The notes under the pieces are model-generated. The model made no database searches. It was not told the origin of the DNA and worked only from the letters and a program-made list of their open reading frames with translations. Shown piece after piece: positions 38,441-50,738 of a DNA stretch of 64,000 nt. Source of the DNA: Pyrocephalus nanus (taxonomy: Eukaryota; Chordata; Aves; Passeriformes; Tyrannidae); the NCBI GenBank assembly GCA_038380795.1, contig CM076261.1, forward strand, positions 12,840,556 to 12,904,555. The letters run 5' to 3'. The position numbers and the translations under genes were made by a program. Every line of letters starts with the position of its first letter. Position 1 is the first letter of the stretch.

Positions 38441-38555
38441 GTAACTGAGCTGCACAATATCAAAAACATAACCAGATTGCCTCGAGAGACAAAGAAGCAT
38501 GCAGTGGCAATTATCTTTCATGATGAGACATCAAAGACATTTGCGTGTGAGTCAG
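38441..38555 (+). CDS. DOK6: DOK6 coding exon (probably exon 3), second part of the PH domain
   Basis: This 115-bp exon encodes 38 residues plus the first base of the next codon, so it starts in phase 0 and ends in phase 1. The acceptor is ttttcttcattttaag|GTA and the donor is TCAG|gtaagc. The translation starts [19 protein letters not shown], continues through [13 protein letters not shown] and ends TFACES. It joins in frame to the upstream exon (FHK then VTE), giving a continuous PH-domain segment of about residues 59-96. The split G should be completed as Glu (GAG or GAA) by the next exon, which is not in the window. DOK5 as recalled has NNVKNVARLP, IYFNDDTSK and other changes here, so DOK6 fits best. 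An LTR-like repeat ends only about 105 bp upstream of the acceptor. Confidence 0.95.
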
Positions 38556-39329
38556 GTAAGCAATTGGTACTGCATCTCTAGATTGAAGAAATCAAGTTAC
38601 ATGTCAAAGTCTGGCTCGGGTGAATTAACTTACAATGCCAGGTAGAAATCCTTAGCTTAAAAGAATTTGTAGTAAACTAAAACTTTATAGTTTGGAATCT
38701 AGGTGTTTTAGGGTTTGATAGGGGGATTTTTATTATACGTTGTGAGGTGTTTGGGTGTTACAGAGCTCTTTCTTCCATTATTTATCTTTGACTGCATGCA
38801 GATGGCCTAAAGACTGGAGATTTTCAGTTAAACTAGTAAAACTGATTGAAAAATAAGATGTTATTAAGTCAAGATGTGAAACATTCTTTTTTTAAGAAGT
38901 TTTGCTATAGGCACTTACTAAACTAATAATTATCATGCCATTGCAAATAAGAGGTAAATACCATCAGACCTCAGGATATTGCAAAGGAGGGTGTCAAGCA
39001 GTCTGTGGTTTGAATGGCTACATAGCATAATGAATGAGTCGAGAGCAAGACTTGGACTTTATGGTACTACATAATGGCAGGTAGTTACTTGCAAGACACT
39101 GAACATTGCAGGATTAAAGTGCACTATTTTCTTGTTTGAAAATACAATTGCACACGTCTGTATCCTAGGGTATATTTTAATGGGAAAAAAAGCTTTTAAA
39201 AATAATGGGACTTTTTTTATGGTAAACTTTTTTTTCTTAGTGGCATATTAGGCATTTTAAAAGTTACATCTATATTACTATATATATCTTTTAAAAATAT
39301 ATATATTTGTAAAATTAAATGTATGGTGA

Positions 39330-39745
39330 AAGGCTTAGAGGGGAAGCCATATGAGGAGTGACTGAGATCACTTGCCTTGTTCAGTCTGGAGAGGAGGAGA
39401 CTGAGGGAAGACCTCATTGCAGTATTCAGAATCCTCATGAAGGGAAGTGAAGGGGCAGGCACTAATCTCTTCTGTCTGGCAACCAGGGACAGGACCTGAG
39501 GGCAGAGCATGAAGCTGTGTCAGGGATATCAAGAAAAGGTTCCTCTCCCAGAGGGTGGTTGGGCACTGGAACAGGCTCCCTAGGGAAGTGGTCACAGCAT
39601 GAAGCCTGCCAGAGTTCAAAAAGAGTTTGGACAATGAACATGGTGTGATTCCTTGGGTGTCCTGTGCAAGGCCAGCAGCTGGACTCAGTGGTCCTGATGA
39701 GTCCCTTCCAACTCAGCATATTCTATGATTCTATGATATTTTTAT
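39330..39745 (+). repeat. CR1 LINE 3' portion with intact octamer tail, plus strand
   Basis: This is one of the better-preserved CR1 copies here. It has 'ttgttcagtctggagaggaggagactgag', 'gacctcattgcagtattcag', 'ttcctctcccagagggtggttgggcactggaacaggctccctagg', 'gtcccttccaactcagcata', and ends with two octamers, ttctatgattctatga. The three overlapping minus-strand frames at 39217-39719 are shadows of it. Confidence 0.93.
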
Positions 39746-40293
39746 TTCTATTGTGTAGAATTATTAATTATAATATGATTAATAATTGAATAAAAACATT
39801 TTAATATATTCCAACAACACTGATATCAGTTCTGTGGAAACTTTTCCATTTCCCTACACAGGCATTCCCCTTGCTTTCTACTGAAAAGATCTTGTTCTTT
39901 CCCTAGAATTACTATGGTTCAGATATATTTGAAAAGAGTGACAGTGAATCATAACTTCAGGCTTCTTTCACCAAAGAAGGGGGAAACCTAAGGAAGTCAG
40001 CATGTCTGGCCAACTTTTCCCTTTCTTCTGTAAGAAACATGATACAACTCCTTAACGTTGAACCCAGTTGTATATACAAGTCACATGTGCCTTAGTGTGC
40101 TAACAGGATGCCAGTAGGAGATGCCCTTCTTTAAGTTAGCTGTGCTGTGTACAAGGGTGTGTTTTGAGTGGACAGAGCCTTGGGTGAAGCGGCGGACCAG
40201 TGGAGAGCTTTTGGGCAGCGATCAAATTTCAGACCAAGACAGGTGATATTGTAGTAGATGCCTGCTCTAGGCTTTGTCATCAACAAGAGAAGA

Positions 40294-40365
40294 CACATCA
40301 TAGAGTCAGAATCATAGAATCAACTGGGTTGGAAAAGACCTCTGAGATGAACAAGTCCAAATGAA
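40294..40365 (-). repeat. CR1 LINE 3' tip, minus strand
   Basis: On the + strand it reads 'agaatcatagaatcaactgggttggaaaagacctctgagatgaac', the reverse complement of a CR1 terminal region with its octamer end. It is followed directly by a plus-strand CR1 segment. Confidence 0.8.
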
Positions 40366-41340
40366 GTGTTCTTAAGGGAGGTGGAAAAAGCCTCAGTCCC
40401 AGTCACTGGTATTCTTGAGTGACTTTAACCACAGTAGTAACTGTGGCAGGCCAATAAGCCTGAACACAAGCAATCCAGATTTCTGGAACAGAGTTAAGAC
40501 AATTTCTTGATACAGTTGATCAATAATATGATGAGGGAAGATGTTTGTTCAGAGAGGTGCTTGGCAGGATCCTGTGGATCTTCGAAGGACAAAGAAGCCC
40601 TTAGCCTCTTCCATAGCCCCAAAATTAGTAGAACACAGGATGGATAAAGGCAGTATAAAGTAGACTGAAAATAGATTGGGCTCAAAAAAGCCAAACTTGC
40701 AGCCAATAGATGGTGGACCCCTGAGGGATTAGTTCTGGGACCAATACTATTCCATATCTTCATTGACAACCTGGATGATGAGATGGAGAGTACTCTCAGC
40801 AAGTTTGCAAGTTACACCAGATTGGGGTGACCCAAACTGGGAAGGGAGGGCTGCTGTCAGAGGGACTTGGACAGGCTGGAGAAGTGGGCTGACAGAAACT
40901 TTATGAAGTTCAGCAATAGTAATAGTAAATGAAAGCTCTTGCCCCTGGGTTGTGGTAATTCCAGTCACAAGGCACTCTTGGGGCCTACTGTATGGAAAGC
41001 AGCTCTGCAGAAAAGCTCTGGGGTCATAGTCGACAACATACCCTGAACAACATTAGTAAGGGTGTTGACAGCAGGTACAGAAAAGTGATCTTTCCCTTCT
41101 ATTCAGCACTTGCAAGACCACATCTGGACTCCTATGTCCAAGTTTTGTGCTTTTAGCACAAGAATATTGACACACAGGAGTGAACCCAGTTGAGGGCCAC
41201 CAAGAGTCAGGATCAGCAGTGCATGATGTATGAAGAGAGACTGAGAGCTGTTCAGCCTGGAGAGGAAACAACTTCAGAGGATCTTACTGGTCCCTACAAC
41301 TCCCTGATCTGACAATACAGAGAAGATGAAGCTACAGAAG
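40366..41340 (+). repeat. CR1 LINE, longer decayed copy including ORF2-derived sequence, plus strand
   Basis: CR1 pieces occur in order: 'gagtgactttaaccaca', 'cacaagcaatccag', 'acaatttcttgatacagttga', then 'gggattagttctgggaccaatactattccatatcttcattgacaacctggatga' (reverse-transcriptase region), 'tggacaggctggagaagtgggctgacag', 'atctggactcctatgtccaa' and 'gagctgttcagcctggagagg'. Deletions relative to a full element are likely between 40560 and 40690, and the 3' terminal motif is missing. It is the longest retrotransposon trace in the window and is non-functional. Confidence 0.82.
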
Positions 41341-44300
41341 TGTCAGATGCTTTGCTGTTTATGAAAGACTACAAATCTCAGCTGTGGGTATAGTGAAGTT
41401 TCAATCAGCTTGCCTTTCTCCTTGCCTTCAGTTTATCTAAACAGTATAAGCCATATCAAATCTATCAGATGAGAGAGATACAGTGTTTCGTTTCATTAAT
41501 ATATGACTCTCTTGAACTACAAATCTTTGCGTGTTCTGAACTAGGAGAAAATGGTGTAAAACAAATTCCTTTGCCAGGTCATTTCCACAATGAATTCTGT
41601 CTTCTTAAAAGGAACTGTTACCATTTTTACTGATGCAGAAATCTGTCAAGTACTTAACTTTCCTCCATGAAACTTATCAAAGTTTAAGGGATATTTAGAG
41701 AACTGCTTGTTATTTAAAACATTTTTTTTTCTTTGCATGTTTAGTGGCAGTGGTTCATATGGGAAAGTTAGTAGACTTTAACAGCCTCATGATTTATAGT
41801 GGTGTACACACAATGGGGTTTATTTTGGCAAATCAGGCCACTTCTTTGGTTAACACAGTAATAACTTCACTCTATTAATACCTCTTCTTTCACATGTCTT
41901 CAGTGGGAAGAGAACACTCAAGTGGTTTTGACTCAAGTCAGAAATCTTCTAGAATCATAACTGGTTGACCTTGAATATTTTAGGACCCTAAAGTTTCATA
42001 ATGTGAACGTTTTTCCACTGTGAAGTCTCTGAATACACAGAAGCAGATACTTTGTTTCCTATTGTCTTGATTTCCAGAGGCTGATGAAATGATGGTGAAA
42101 CTGAACCCAATGCAAAAAGTTTGCTGAGCACAGAATCAGTAATTCCTTGGAGACAAAGATAGTTGGTTTTATATGGGGACTGAATAATGTGAGGTAGGGG
42201 TTTTGTCAGCACTGTACCAGGAAATGATTTAAAATAACAGTATTGTTTTGGTTTTGATAGTATGAGCTGATATCATTCCCTCTGTGCAGTCTTAAAATCT
42301 GAAAAGCAGCACATTTTTCTGGCACATAGTTTTCTTAATTGGGGAATTAAGCACAATAAAATACTATTCTGTTTTAAAATAGGTCTCTAAAGTTGCAGAA
42401 CACTTTGGTTCTTCCCAGAAAGCCTGAGAGCAGCGATACTAGCCCACTGGGTGTGCTGGCTTGGAGCCTGTGTTTTTTTCCTAAGCTCCTGCAGCTTTTA
42501 GTCTCTCAGCTTGCTTATTGTCTTCAAGGCAGCTACTGGCAAGTCTGAGCCCTGGGTGGGCTGTAGCCTCTATATTTCCATTAGGATTTCAGCAAATTAG
42601 TCATCTGAGGTGTATCTAATTGTTGGTAATCTTCATTTACTAAAGAAAACATTCTATAGAAAAACAAATAAAAATCCTCCATATGCTTTTATTATCATCT
42701 AGTTGTTCCCATCCCTACCACCAGTGCTCCCAACATCTACAACAACTGTAAAAAACTGTTCAATTCTGAAATCCTGCTGAAATATTTTGAACAAACCAGT
42801 CTCCAATATTACAGTTCCCTGAGTAAAAGCATGGGTCAACAAGTCTTTACAGAAAATTATCCCAATTCAGGAAGAAAAGGAAGCTTCTTGCTGTCACTTT
42901 ATTTAGTTCTGGCATCTGCTCTAGTGGGCAGAAACTTGTGACTTTGGTGATTAACAAGCAACATTTTTAAATTCTCTGTTACCATGAGGATTGTTTCAGT
43001 GGAAGTAAACTAATGAGAAGTCATGGCTGATCGACTTACAGGAAAAGTAGTCTATAACTCAGTGAACCTCAGACAGACTCTGAAGAGTGGGAATTCTTCT
43101 TCAGACCAAGAGAAACTACTGCTACCTTAGCAAGGAATATGGTACAGGTCTCAATTTCAGCCTCCTTGAAAATCATGTGAAAGTTATTGACATTAAAGGA
43201 ATTTTTATAAATTTATTTTTATCAAGAATCATAAAATTATGTGTTGCTTCAGAAACAGGGAAGTGCAAAACTTTCAGGTTGCTAACACATTGAGTCTTGA
43301 GAGAGAATTATATGTTGCCAAACATATAAAAAGATTAAGGAGAGGGACAGAATACTGTGAAGAAAATGGAAATTGGGGAACTGAGCATACTTACTCCAGC
43401 ATAATAACAGTTTAAAGATATTATTGTTGTCTTTTAAATACATGAAGGAGGAAAAAAGAAGAAAGTTTTTAAGATATAAAGTATCTTATCACAAGAACAA
43501 ATACAGAATATATGCCCAGTATCATTCTATGTTCCTGTGGCCATCCAAATAGCAGAAATAACATAGACTGAAAATTAGAGTAAAATTTCTAGGAGTTAAA
43601 ACAGTAGGGTTCCACACAGCCTCAAAGAAATCCTTTCCCTTTCCCATATGATTTATTTTCTGCACTTTGCAGTGTATTATCAAGCAAATAGAGAAGTTCT
43701 TTTACCTCTGGGTTCTAGCTACTGATGTTTGAGGTGCTGTCTTTCCTTGATAACTTTGTTAAAAAAATTTGTTGGGATGGGTTTTGTTTGGTTGGGCTTT
43801 TTTTGTTATTGTTGTTGGGGTTTTTTTTAAGGTAAGTGTACTGTCATTTTTTGTATAGTTATAGCCATGTTCAGATGCATGTATCTATTAAGAAGCAATT
43901 CTTCCTGCAAGCCTAATATCTGTAATGTGACTGTAAGACAAGTGTCTGGACTGAGACAGGTGTTCTGAAATGCCCTTTAAACTCTCACAAAACTTGTAGA
44001 TATGATGCAGTGAGCAATGATGGCTTTGCAGGACCAGCAATAAAATGAAATTGGTGGACATGAGTACTGATTAAAGCTAGAAGTTTATGATGCTATTATG
44101 GAAGTCAGTAGCATGATGAGGATTGTGCCTAGATAATAGCTAGCTTTCAAGGAATGATGTTTCTGGGTTGCACTAGTCAGTGACAGACCGTATAGGACCT
44201 TGATTTTTCCCTTGCCAGCAAAATATTAAGTGATATAAATCCCTGGTTATTTTATGCTTAATGGACCCACCAGTACAGGTTTGTGTAAAATTTGTTTTGA

Positions 44301-44672
44301 TTTCTAAATGACAGAATGTGAGGAAAATTGATGAACTTGTAAACCTATTGATTAAAAAAAGAGAAAAAAAATAGGGAGGTTGAAAATAGTATGAAGATAG
44401 AGTTAAAAGAGAAAACAGATTAGGGCTGAAAGGTGATTTTAGTGATCTGAGTGCAGAATGAGTTGTAACATGAGGGGAAAATCACAGATCAATGTTAAAA
44501 CTGCAGCTGTTAAACAAATGGAGATATCCTCCAAGATTCTGATATTTTTCTGTCTTCAGTACAATACCCCACTCTGTAAAGAAGTAGATTAATTGAAGGT
44601 CTTTCTTTTCTTTCTTTCCAAGCATGCATGAAGTGAAATTCTAAAGTCATTACAGCCAAGAAACGTCTTAAT

Positions 44673-44700
44673 TATCTTTAAAAGGCTATCTTTAAAAGGC
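44673..44700. repeat. Perfect 14-bp tandem duplication
   Basis: The word tatctttaaaaggc occurs twice in direct tandem. It is a simple local duplication. Confidence 0.95.
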
Positions 44701-46934
44701 TGTACTTTGACATTCCCTTAAAATTTTCCCTACTCAAGTCGGCGGGAAATAAAATTGGGTTATTGCAAAGTGTCTGTCAGCTACCCTATTTGAAACTTCT
44801 GGTTTAGGGATTTATCCATTCTTGTGGTTGTTTTGGCTCAATCCACCATTTTTATTTCTTGAATATCTTTCTGCTGTGATGGTTACCTTGATAAAACTCT
44901 TTTATACATCTATAACATAAACAGACTTTTCTTCTGTATTCTTACACTTTCAAGCTTTTACTTTCTAAAGTCAAACTGTGATAAGTAAGTCTTGTTATAA
45001 CACTGCAAAAAAAGTTTTACTTTGTTGAAATTGAAAAATTGTTGGTGTCAAGTGGCAATGTGTTCAGCAATGTGAGGGGTTTTTTTAGTGTTGTACATTT
45101 TTTTATCTGTTTTCACCATTTTTTGGTGTTGCTTTGTTTTCTTAAAATAATAAAATTACAATTCTGCTATAATCTGAAAAGGCACAACTTCAGTTCATTT
45201 TTTTGTACTGAAAAAGCTTTTGGGCTATTGGGAGATTACTACTGATTATGAGTTGTGCTTTTCTTCTTGATAGTTTTCACAAGCAAAAGCATTATGTGCT
45301 GAAAGAATTTGACAGATGTCAGTGGAATATTAGATGTGATTCATATTACTCTGTCCTTTGACAGCTAAGAAGCCTGGAGGTTTTGGATTAAAATTATAGT
45401 GAAACATTAAGTCTTCGAGATGAAGCATCAGTGAACATACTTGCTGTTATTACTAACAATACAAATAGCTACATAAGCTTTAAAAATAACCAGATTAAAG
45501 TTCCCATTTTTGCTGTTAGTTTTGTGAGTTTGAAGCTCCAAAATCATAGAGGTAGTGGAAGTGAAGAACAGCTTCCCAAATACTGTTTGGGTACTGGAAG
45601 CAAGAATAAAAAGTTCATCCTTTGGGTGCAGAAAAATAAACAGAATAATAGTTGAAACTATTCTGAAACATGTTATATTTCTTTGTTAAGGTGTCAGGGA
45701 TTGTTCTAATAAAGTTTATGACCATGGCTGTTCTGCTTTCTGGTTTTGGTTATTTTATATATATATATCTTTGTATAGAAGGAACCTGCCCTCTGTATAA
45801 AGCATATGGCTCACTGGAGATCAGATACATGTTCTCCCTTCTACACATGCCACAGTGTTTGAGATCCAAAAAAGAGTGAAAAGAAAGGCATTGAATGAAG
45901 TTAAATATGTTGCTTAGAATTCTTACATTCTCTCTTTTTTATCATAATATTTGAAATACTATCCACTTTCAGGGCAAAGTTCAGTCTGAGTCGTGGTAAT
46001 AAATGTTCAAGTCTAAGATTAACATTTAGAATATATATTCTTTTGTTCTGGACAAATAGTTCCCTTTTCATTTATCATGAGTTTTAGTTTCTAATTTTTT
46101 TTTTCATTTTGCCTATAAGTATGCATCTCTGTCCTGGCTTTAACATTTATAAGTTAGAAGTATTGGATTTTTCCTCTCATTTCTCATAGTTGGTTGCCTG
46201 TTGATCCTCATTTTTCTTAGTTATCTGTTTGAACTACTTTGTTAAAATTTTCTGACATATGTTGATTATAGGTATTACTAGCAAATGGAATGAATGCAGA
46301 AAATTATATTCCATCTTCATACCCATTGATGTAACAGGTTCTGTACTATTGCTTTCCATCATTTCCAGCCACTTCTAGGTTATTAATTGACTGAAGACTT
46401 AGGTCTAAAATTAATTAGCATTTTAAAAAATATTTTGGGAAGACAAACTCCTTTTTTTTTTTTTTCCCCATTAGAATAGCCAGATGCTAAATTTGAAAAC
46501 AGTAGACACACAAAATGGTCACCATCCTTTCAGCACTTCTTCCAGGCAGTTTCCTGAGCTTAGAATGCTGCTGCATTCTCAGTTTGTAGGGCAAATGTGG
46601 GACAACAAGGAGATAAATTCCAGACAAGCACATACAGGTGCTGTGACAAAATAAGTAGGCAATCTGTAACATTTCTAAATGCAGAAACTGGAAAATTTGA
46701 ACTTGCTTGGAGATTGCAATATGGGAAGCTCTAAATTTAAGCCATTGAAAGTCAAAAAGTTGAGGGCTGATATTTTTTTTCCTTCCCTAAATTTTCCTTT
46801 TGGTGTATATTGCAGGGGTGATAGGGATTCAGTTGCCTTTGCTGTTTACATACTGTAAACTTGTCTGCAGACTCTTTAACGATGTCTAACATAGTGGATT
46901 TAGATAGGATCTCTCCAAGGTATTTGAAAAGTCA

Positions 46935-47095
46935 TGGAAGCCAGGTGAAGTCCCAGGTGACTGAAAAAGAAAAAAAGGAAATATTCTACTCATCTTTAGA
47001 AAAGGTAGAGAGGAAGACCCTGGGAACTACTGACCTGTCAGCCTAGATGATCTTTAAGGTCCCTTCCAACCCAAGCTATGCAGAGATTCTAAGTA
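46935..47095 (+). repeat. CR1 LINE, internally deleted copy, plus strand
   Basis: Positions about 46938-47042 resemble an internal CR1 ORF2 segment ('ggaagccaggtgaagtccc', then 'ggaagaccctgggaactactgacctgtcagcct'). The sequence then passes directly into the CR1 3' terminus ('agatgatctttaaggtcccttccaacccaagct') with no intervening 3' half of ORF2. The 61-codon frame over it is a remnant, not a gene. Confidence 0.78.
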
Positions 47096-47496
47096 GAGAG
47101 GTTCAGCCCTATTCTTTCTTCCTGGACAACTATATTGAAGCGTAGACACTGTAAGCGCTTTCCTTAACACAGTTGTACTTGAAGAAATTGAAATTTATAT
47201 GAAATATAAACTGTTCCCACAGGAACAGAAGTCAAACAAGATAGCTAAGATAATAGTGAATCATCCATTTTAGAGTGTATGTAGAAGTCCTCAAGAGTAA
47301 AAGAGTTGAAAAAAATCTTCCTGCCTTCAGAAACTGAGGAACTTCAGAAGAAAAAGAAAGGAAAGCAAGGAGATTTCAGCTTCATCTGATAGATGGTGCG
47401 AGGTCAGAATTTCAAGCATATGGAATTGTTTGTTGGATTTCAGCAGAAAGTTTCTTAATTGCTCACTTGTTTCTTTGGGTTTTGTTGTTGTGGACA

Positions 47497-47526
47497 GTTT
47501 CTTTGTAAGCTGTTTCTTTGTAAGCT
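47497..47526. repeat. Perfect 15-bp tandem duplication
   Basis: The word gtttctttgtaagct occurs twice in direct tandem. No function is apparent. Confidence 0.95.
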
Positions 47527-47614
47527 GAACTTCGTAGTATCTGCAAGATACTACAGCAAAGTTTGCATTAGTGTGATGGCACAAACAGACTAACATGGTC
47601 TAATATTTGGCTAC

Positions 47615-47631
47615 AAAAAAAAAAAAAAAAA
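47615..47631. repeat. A17 homopolymer
   Basis: Seventeen consecutive A. No recognisable retrocopy body precedes it. Confidence 0.9.
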
Positions 47632-49152
47632 GTTTTTCTTATCCTCTGCCCGTTTACCTTAAACTGAAGTATATAAAATAACATACTGTGCATCTCTATA
47701 CAAGAATATTTCTTTCTAATCTCATTTTGACATTCTTAGTTTTGTGATAAAAGTACTGTGCCATAAATATCTTCTGGTCCTGTGAAACAAAAATAGAGAG
47801 ATACTGTGTTATCTTTTACATAGCTCATGGCATAAATTGATTAAATTAAGTTAGAATAATTTTTAATCGTATTATAAGTGTGAAAGTCCAAATCTACTTC
47901 TTATCATGTAAACACATTTTATTGGAAGGTAAGGCAATAAGGCACTACCTTTTTTATCTGCCTACATGCTCTCTACACCTTATTTTTAAAAATATTGGCC
48001 TGCTCTACACTGCCAAAAGGCATTCACATGCAATAATCAAAGTATTACTGAAAAACATTGGGAAATCTTGATGAGTTTTATACATAGTATTTCCTCATAT
48101 TTTTAGTTGTTATGAGCAGTTTGCAGAAGAGGGACTGGAAATGCAACTTCATTAACTGGATGAAAGATGAATGTGTCAAAGTCTGGAAAGAAATCTCAGA
48201 TGGAGGAATTTTCTTCATATTAAACATCTGCTATAGATATATGTATGAATATAGAATCTACTTTCACTAAAATCTGTGTGAGATTGTAATATTGATTTGC
48301 AATTGCTATTACTGGTAAGAAGCATGAAATATTAAAAAAAGTATATGCAAAACAGAGAAACGTTTCTCTTGCTTCCTCTTCATCCACTTATTTTGGGTCT
48401 TGCTAGATTCTTGTATTCTTTAGCCATACCTCGACATTCGTCACAGATATTGCATAGTTGTCTTTCCATTCTACCTGAGAAGAGATGAACTATTTTCTGA
48501 AGCAGGAGTACATCCATGCTCCATGCCTTCTTCCTCCTGAAAAAAACCCCCTGCTGATTAAAATTGCTGCATATTTTGTATGATGCAGAAACCAAACCCT
48601 CTCCAGGCTTGTTTTTTAATGCACTCTTGCATGCAGAAGTCACGCTATGAAACAACACATTGTACCTGAAAAGGGTGACATTTACAAGCAAATTTAATGT
48701 TTCCATTTTGAAATTACCTTTTAAACATCCATGTTACTAAACACTCCAGTGTTTGTAGAACAGGTCAAGATAACTAATTTTCATTGTGTACTAAACAAAT
48801 TAATTTCTTTTTTTTCTTTCCACAATATAAAAGGTTTGAGGGTTTTCTAAAAGACTTTGTGCCATTGTCATTGTGCTTAAGATTGATTTTTCAGCATGCT
48901 GTTTAGGTTCTTTGGCATCTTGTGTTCATTTTATGATGGTGATGATCATAGAAGTGAACCCTTAATAGCCACCACATTTGAAATGATGTTCAGATTGGCA
49001 TTTAGATCATTCTAACCAATCAAATTTCATTATCAGAAAGTACAGAACAATGTTTGATAAGTCTTGGGAAGCCTCTCTGTCCTAAGGAAGTATAAGCTAT
49101 ACCTATTTGTCGGTGTATATGTTTATTATTGAATATATGTAAATCATTCCTA

Positions 49153-49340
49153 CAATCATAGAATTATTAAAGCTGGAAAAGACCTCTAAGATCATCAAGT
49201 ACAGTGATTAACTGTAATTAATGCTACATTCACATTTCTTTTGAACACTTCCAGGCAGGGTGATTCCAGTGAAGAAATTTTTCATTATATCTAATCTAAA
49301 TGGTGCAAGTTGAGGCCATTTCATGGTAGATTGTGTCTGT
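49153..49340 (-). repeat. CR1 LINE 3' end, minus strand
   Basis: On the + strand it reads 'caatcatagaattattaaagctggaaaagacctctaagatcatcaagt', the reverse complement of a CR1 3' end. Further on it has 'gaacacttccaggcagggtgattcc'. The far boundary is vague. Confidence 0.82.
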
Positions 49341-49897
49341 TCTGTTTAGGTTTTTTGAACAGAAGTAAAAGAAACTATATTGGGAGTACTAAGATTGAAA
49401 AGAAAATGGCATAGCAGTATGTTGTTGAAATTAGAACAAAAGCCTGTCTTTTCCGTCTTGGTCAGTCTGCCCCGAGCATTATGCATGTGGTAGTCTTTAA
49501 GTGAATATTATGTTACAAGGGCCTCTGCTGTGGTAGGTACATTGGAAGAGAAGTGAGTGAGACTCAGTGTTTTAAGTAGTTTTTTGTAAACCCAGGAGAA
49601 ATGGATTCAATTTCTTTCATAGGCTGATACTTTCTAGCACCCAGCATTACGAAATGGAATAGTATGGTTTCAAATCTATTACTTCCTGTGTTCTAAAGAT
49701 TGCAATTTAAAAATAGATTTTTAAATATTCTTGTAGGAAGGAAATTCAAGCATGATGTTTTCCTTCAAAATTCAGGCAAGACTCCAGAGACTGATTATTG
49801 TAGTGTAGTTATTTTTCCCATCTTATAGGCTTCTGACCCTCATCAGCGTGATGCAACTGCACTGGATGCTGAAATCATGAATTCTTCAGCAGCCTGC

Positions 49898-49916
49898 CAG
49901 GCAGGCAGGCAGGCAG
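49898..49916. repeat. CAGG tetranucleotide microsatellite (4.75 units)
   Basis: CAGG is repeated four times plus CAG, preceded by gcctgc, so the left edge can also fold back. It is a short simple repeat. Confidence 0.95.
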
Positions 49917-50635
49917 TGAGACGGGTTGATTTCTGACAGTGCATTTAGGTCTTGATACATCTGCATTTAGTCAGAAAAGTCCCAGTCACCTCTAGGAATA
50001 GTAAATTTTGGAGCAAATCATCACTGTTGCAAGATTTATCCCTTAAAACTGTGCAGAAAAGTTACCATCATGTTAAGGTACGACATCAGCAAAGGGTTTC
50101 ATTGTTTGATGGGGACATTGAATAAGGAATTGTTTTTTTGGTTATGTATTCATATCTAGATACAACTAGTCTTGGCTGCTAGCCATCTCTAGTCTGCAAA
50201 TTGTGCAGCTTTATGTTAGGAAAGGATCACATCTCTGCAAATTACCCATTCTTCTCATCTGGTTTGCAGTAGAGTTAATGCTCTTACCAGGAAACATGAT
50301 GATACACCTGCAAGGAGGCAAGGCATGTTCAATGACAATATTCAGACTTTATTGTTAGGTAAAAGAAATCTGCACTACCTGTGGTTCCAACATTCCTATC
50401 CAGAACATGGAGAATATGTGTTGTAGTGAGTTGACCTTGGCTAGCCGAGAGGTCTCCACTAAGCGTCTCTCTCACTTGTCCTACTCAGAAGGACAGGGGG
50501 AGAAGATACAGTGAAAAGTTCATGAGTCAAGGTAAGGACAGGGACAGTGTTCATGAAGTACCGAAACAGGCAAAACAGACTTGACTTGGGCTACCTAGTA
50601 AGAGTAGGATAGTGAGAAGCAAAGAAAAAAATCTT

Positions 50636-50738
50636 GCTTCCTTCCTTTCTCCCTCCCTCCCTTCTTTCCTTTCTCCCTCCCTCCCTCTCTCTCTTCCTTC
50701 CTTCTTTCCTTCCATCCTTCCTTCCTTCCTTTTTTTTC
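50636..50738. repeat. Polypyrimidine (CCTT/CCCT) microsatellite
   Basis: About 100 bp is almost purely C and T on the + strand, made of interleaved cttc, ccct and ctct units. Two opposite open frames across it encode Ser/Pro/Leu/Phe-rich and Arg/Lys/Glu/Gly-rich peptides, which are translated microsatellite rather than genes. Long mirror-like pyrimidine tracts can adopt triplex (H-DNA) structure; whether this one does is unknown. Confidence 0.95.

Noticed and set aside
48380..48706. 108-codon minus-strand open frame (Cys- and Lys-containing).
   Set aside because: No recognisable domain or paired Cys/His pattern, and no promoter or splice context. Treated as a chance frame in the intron.
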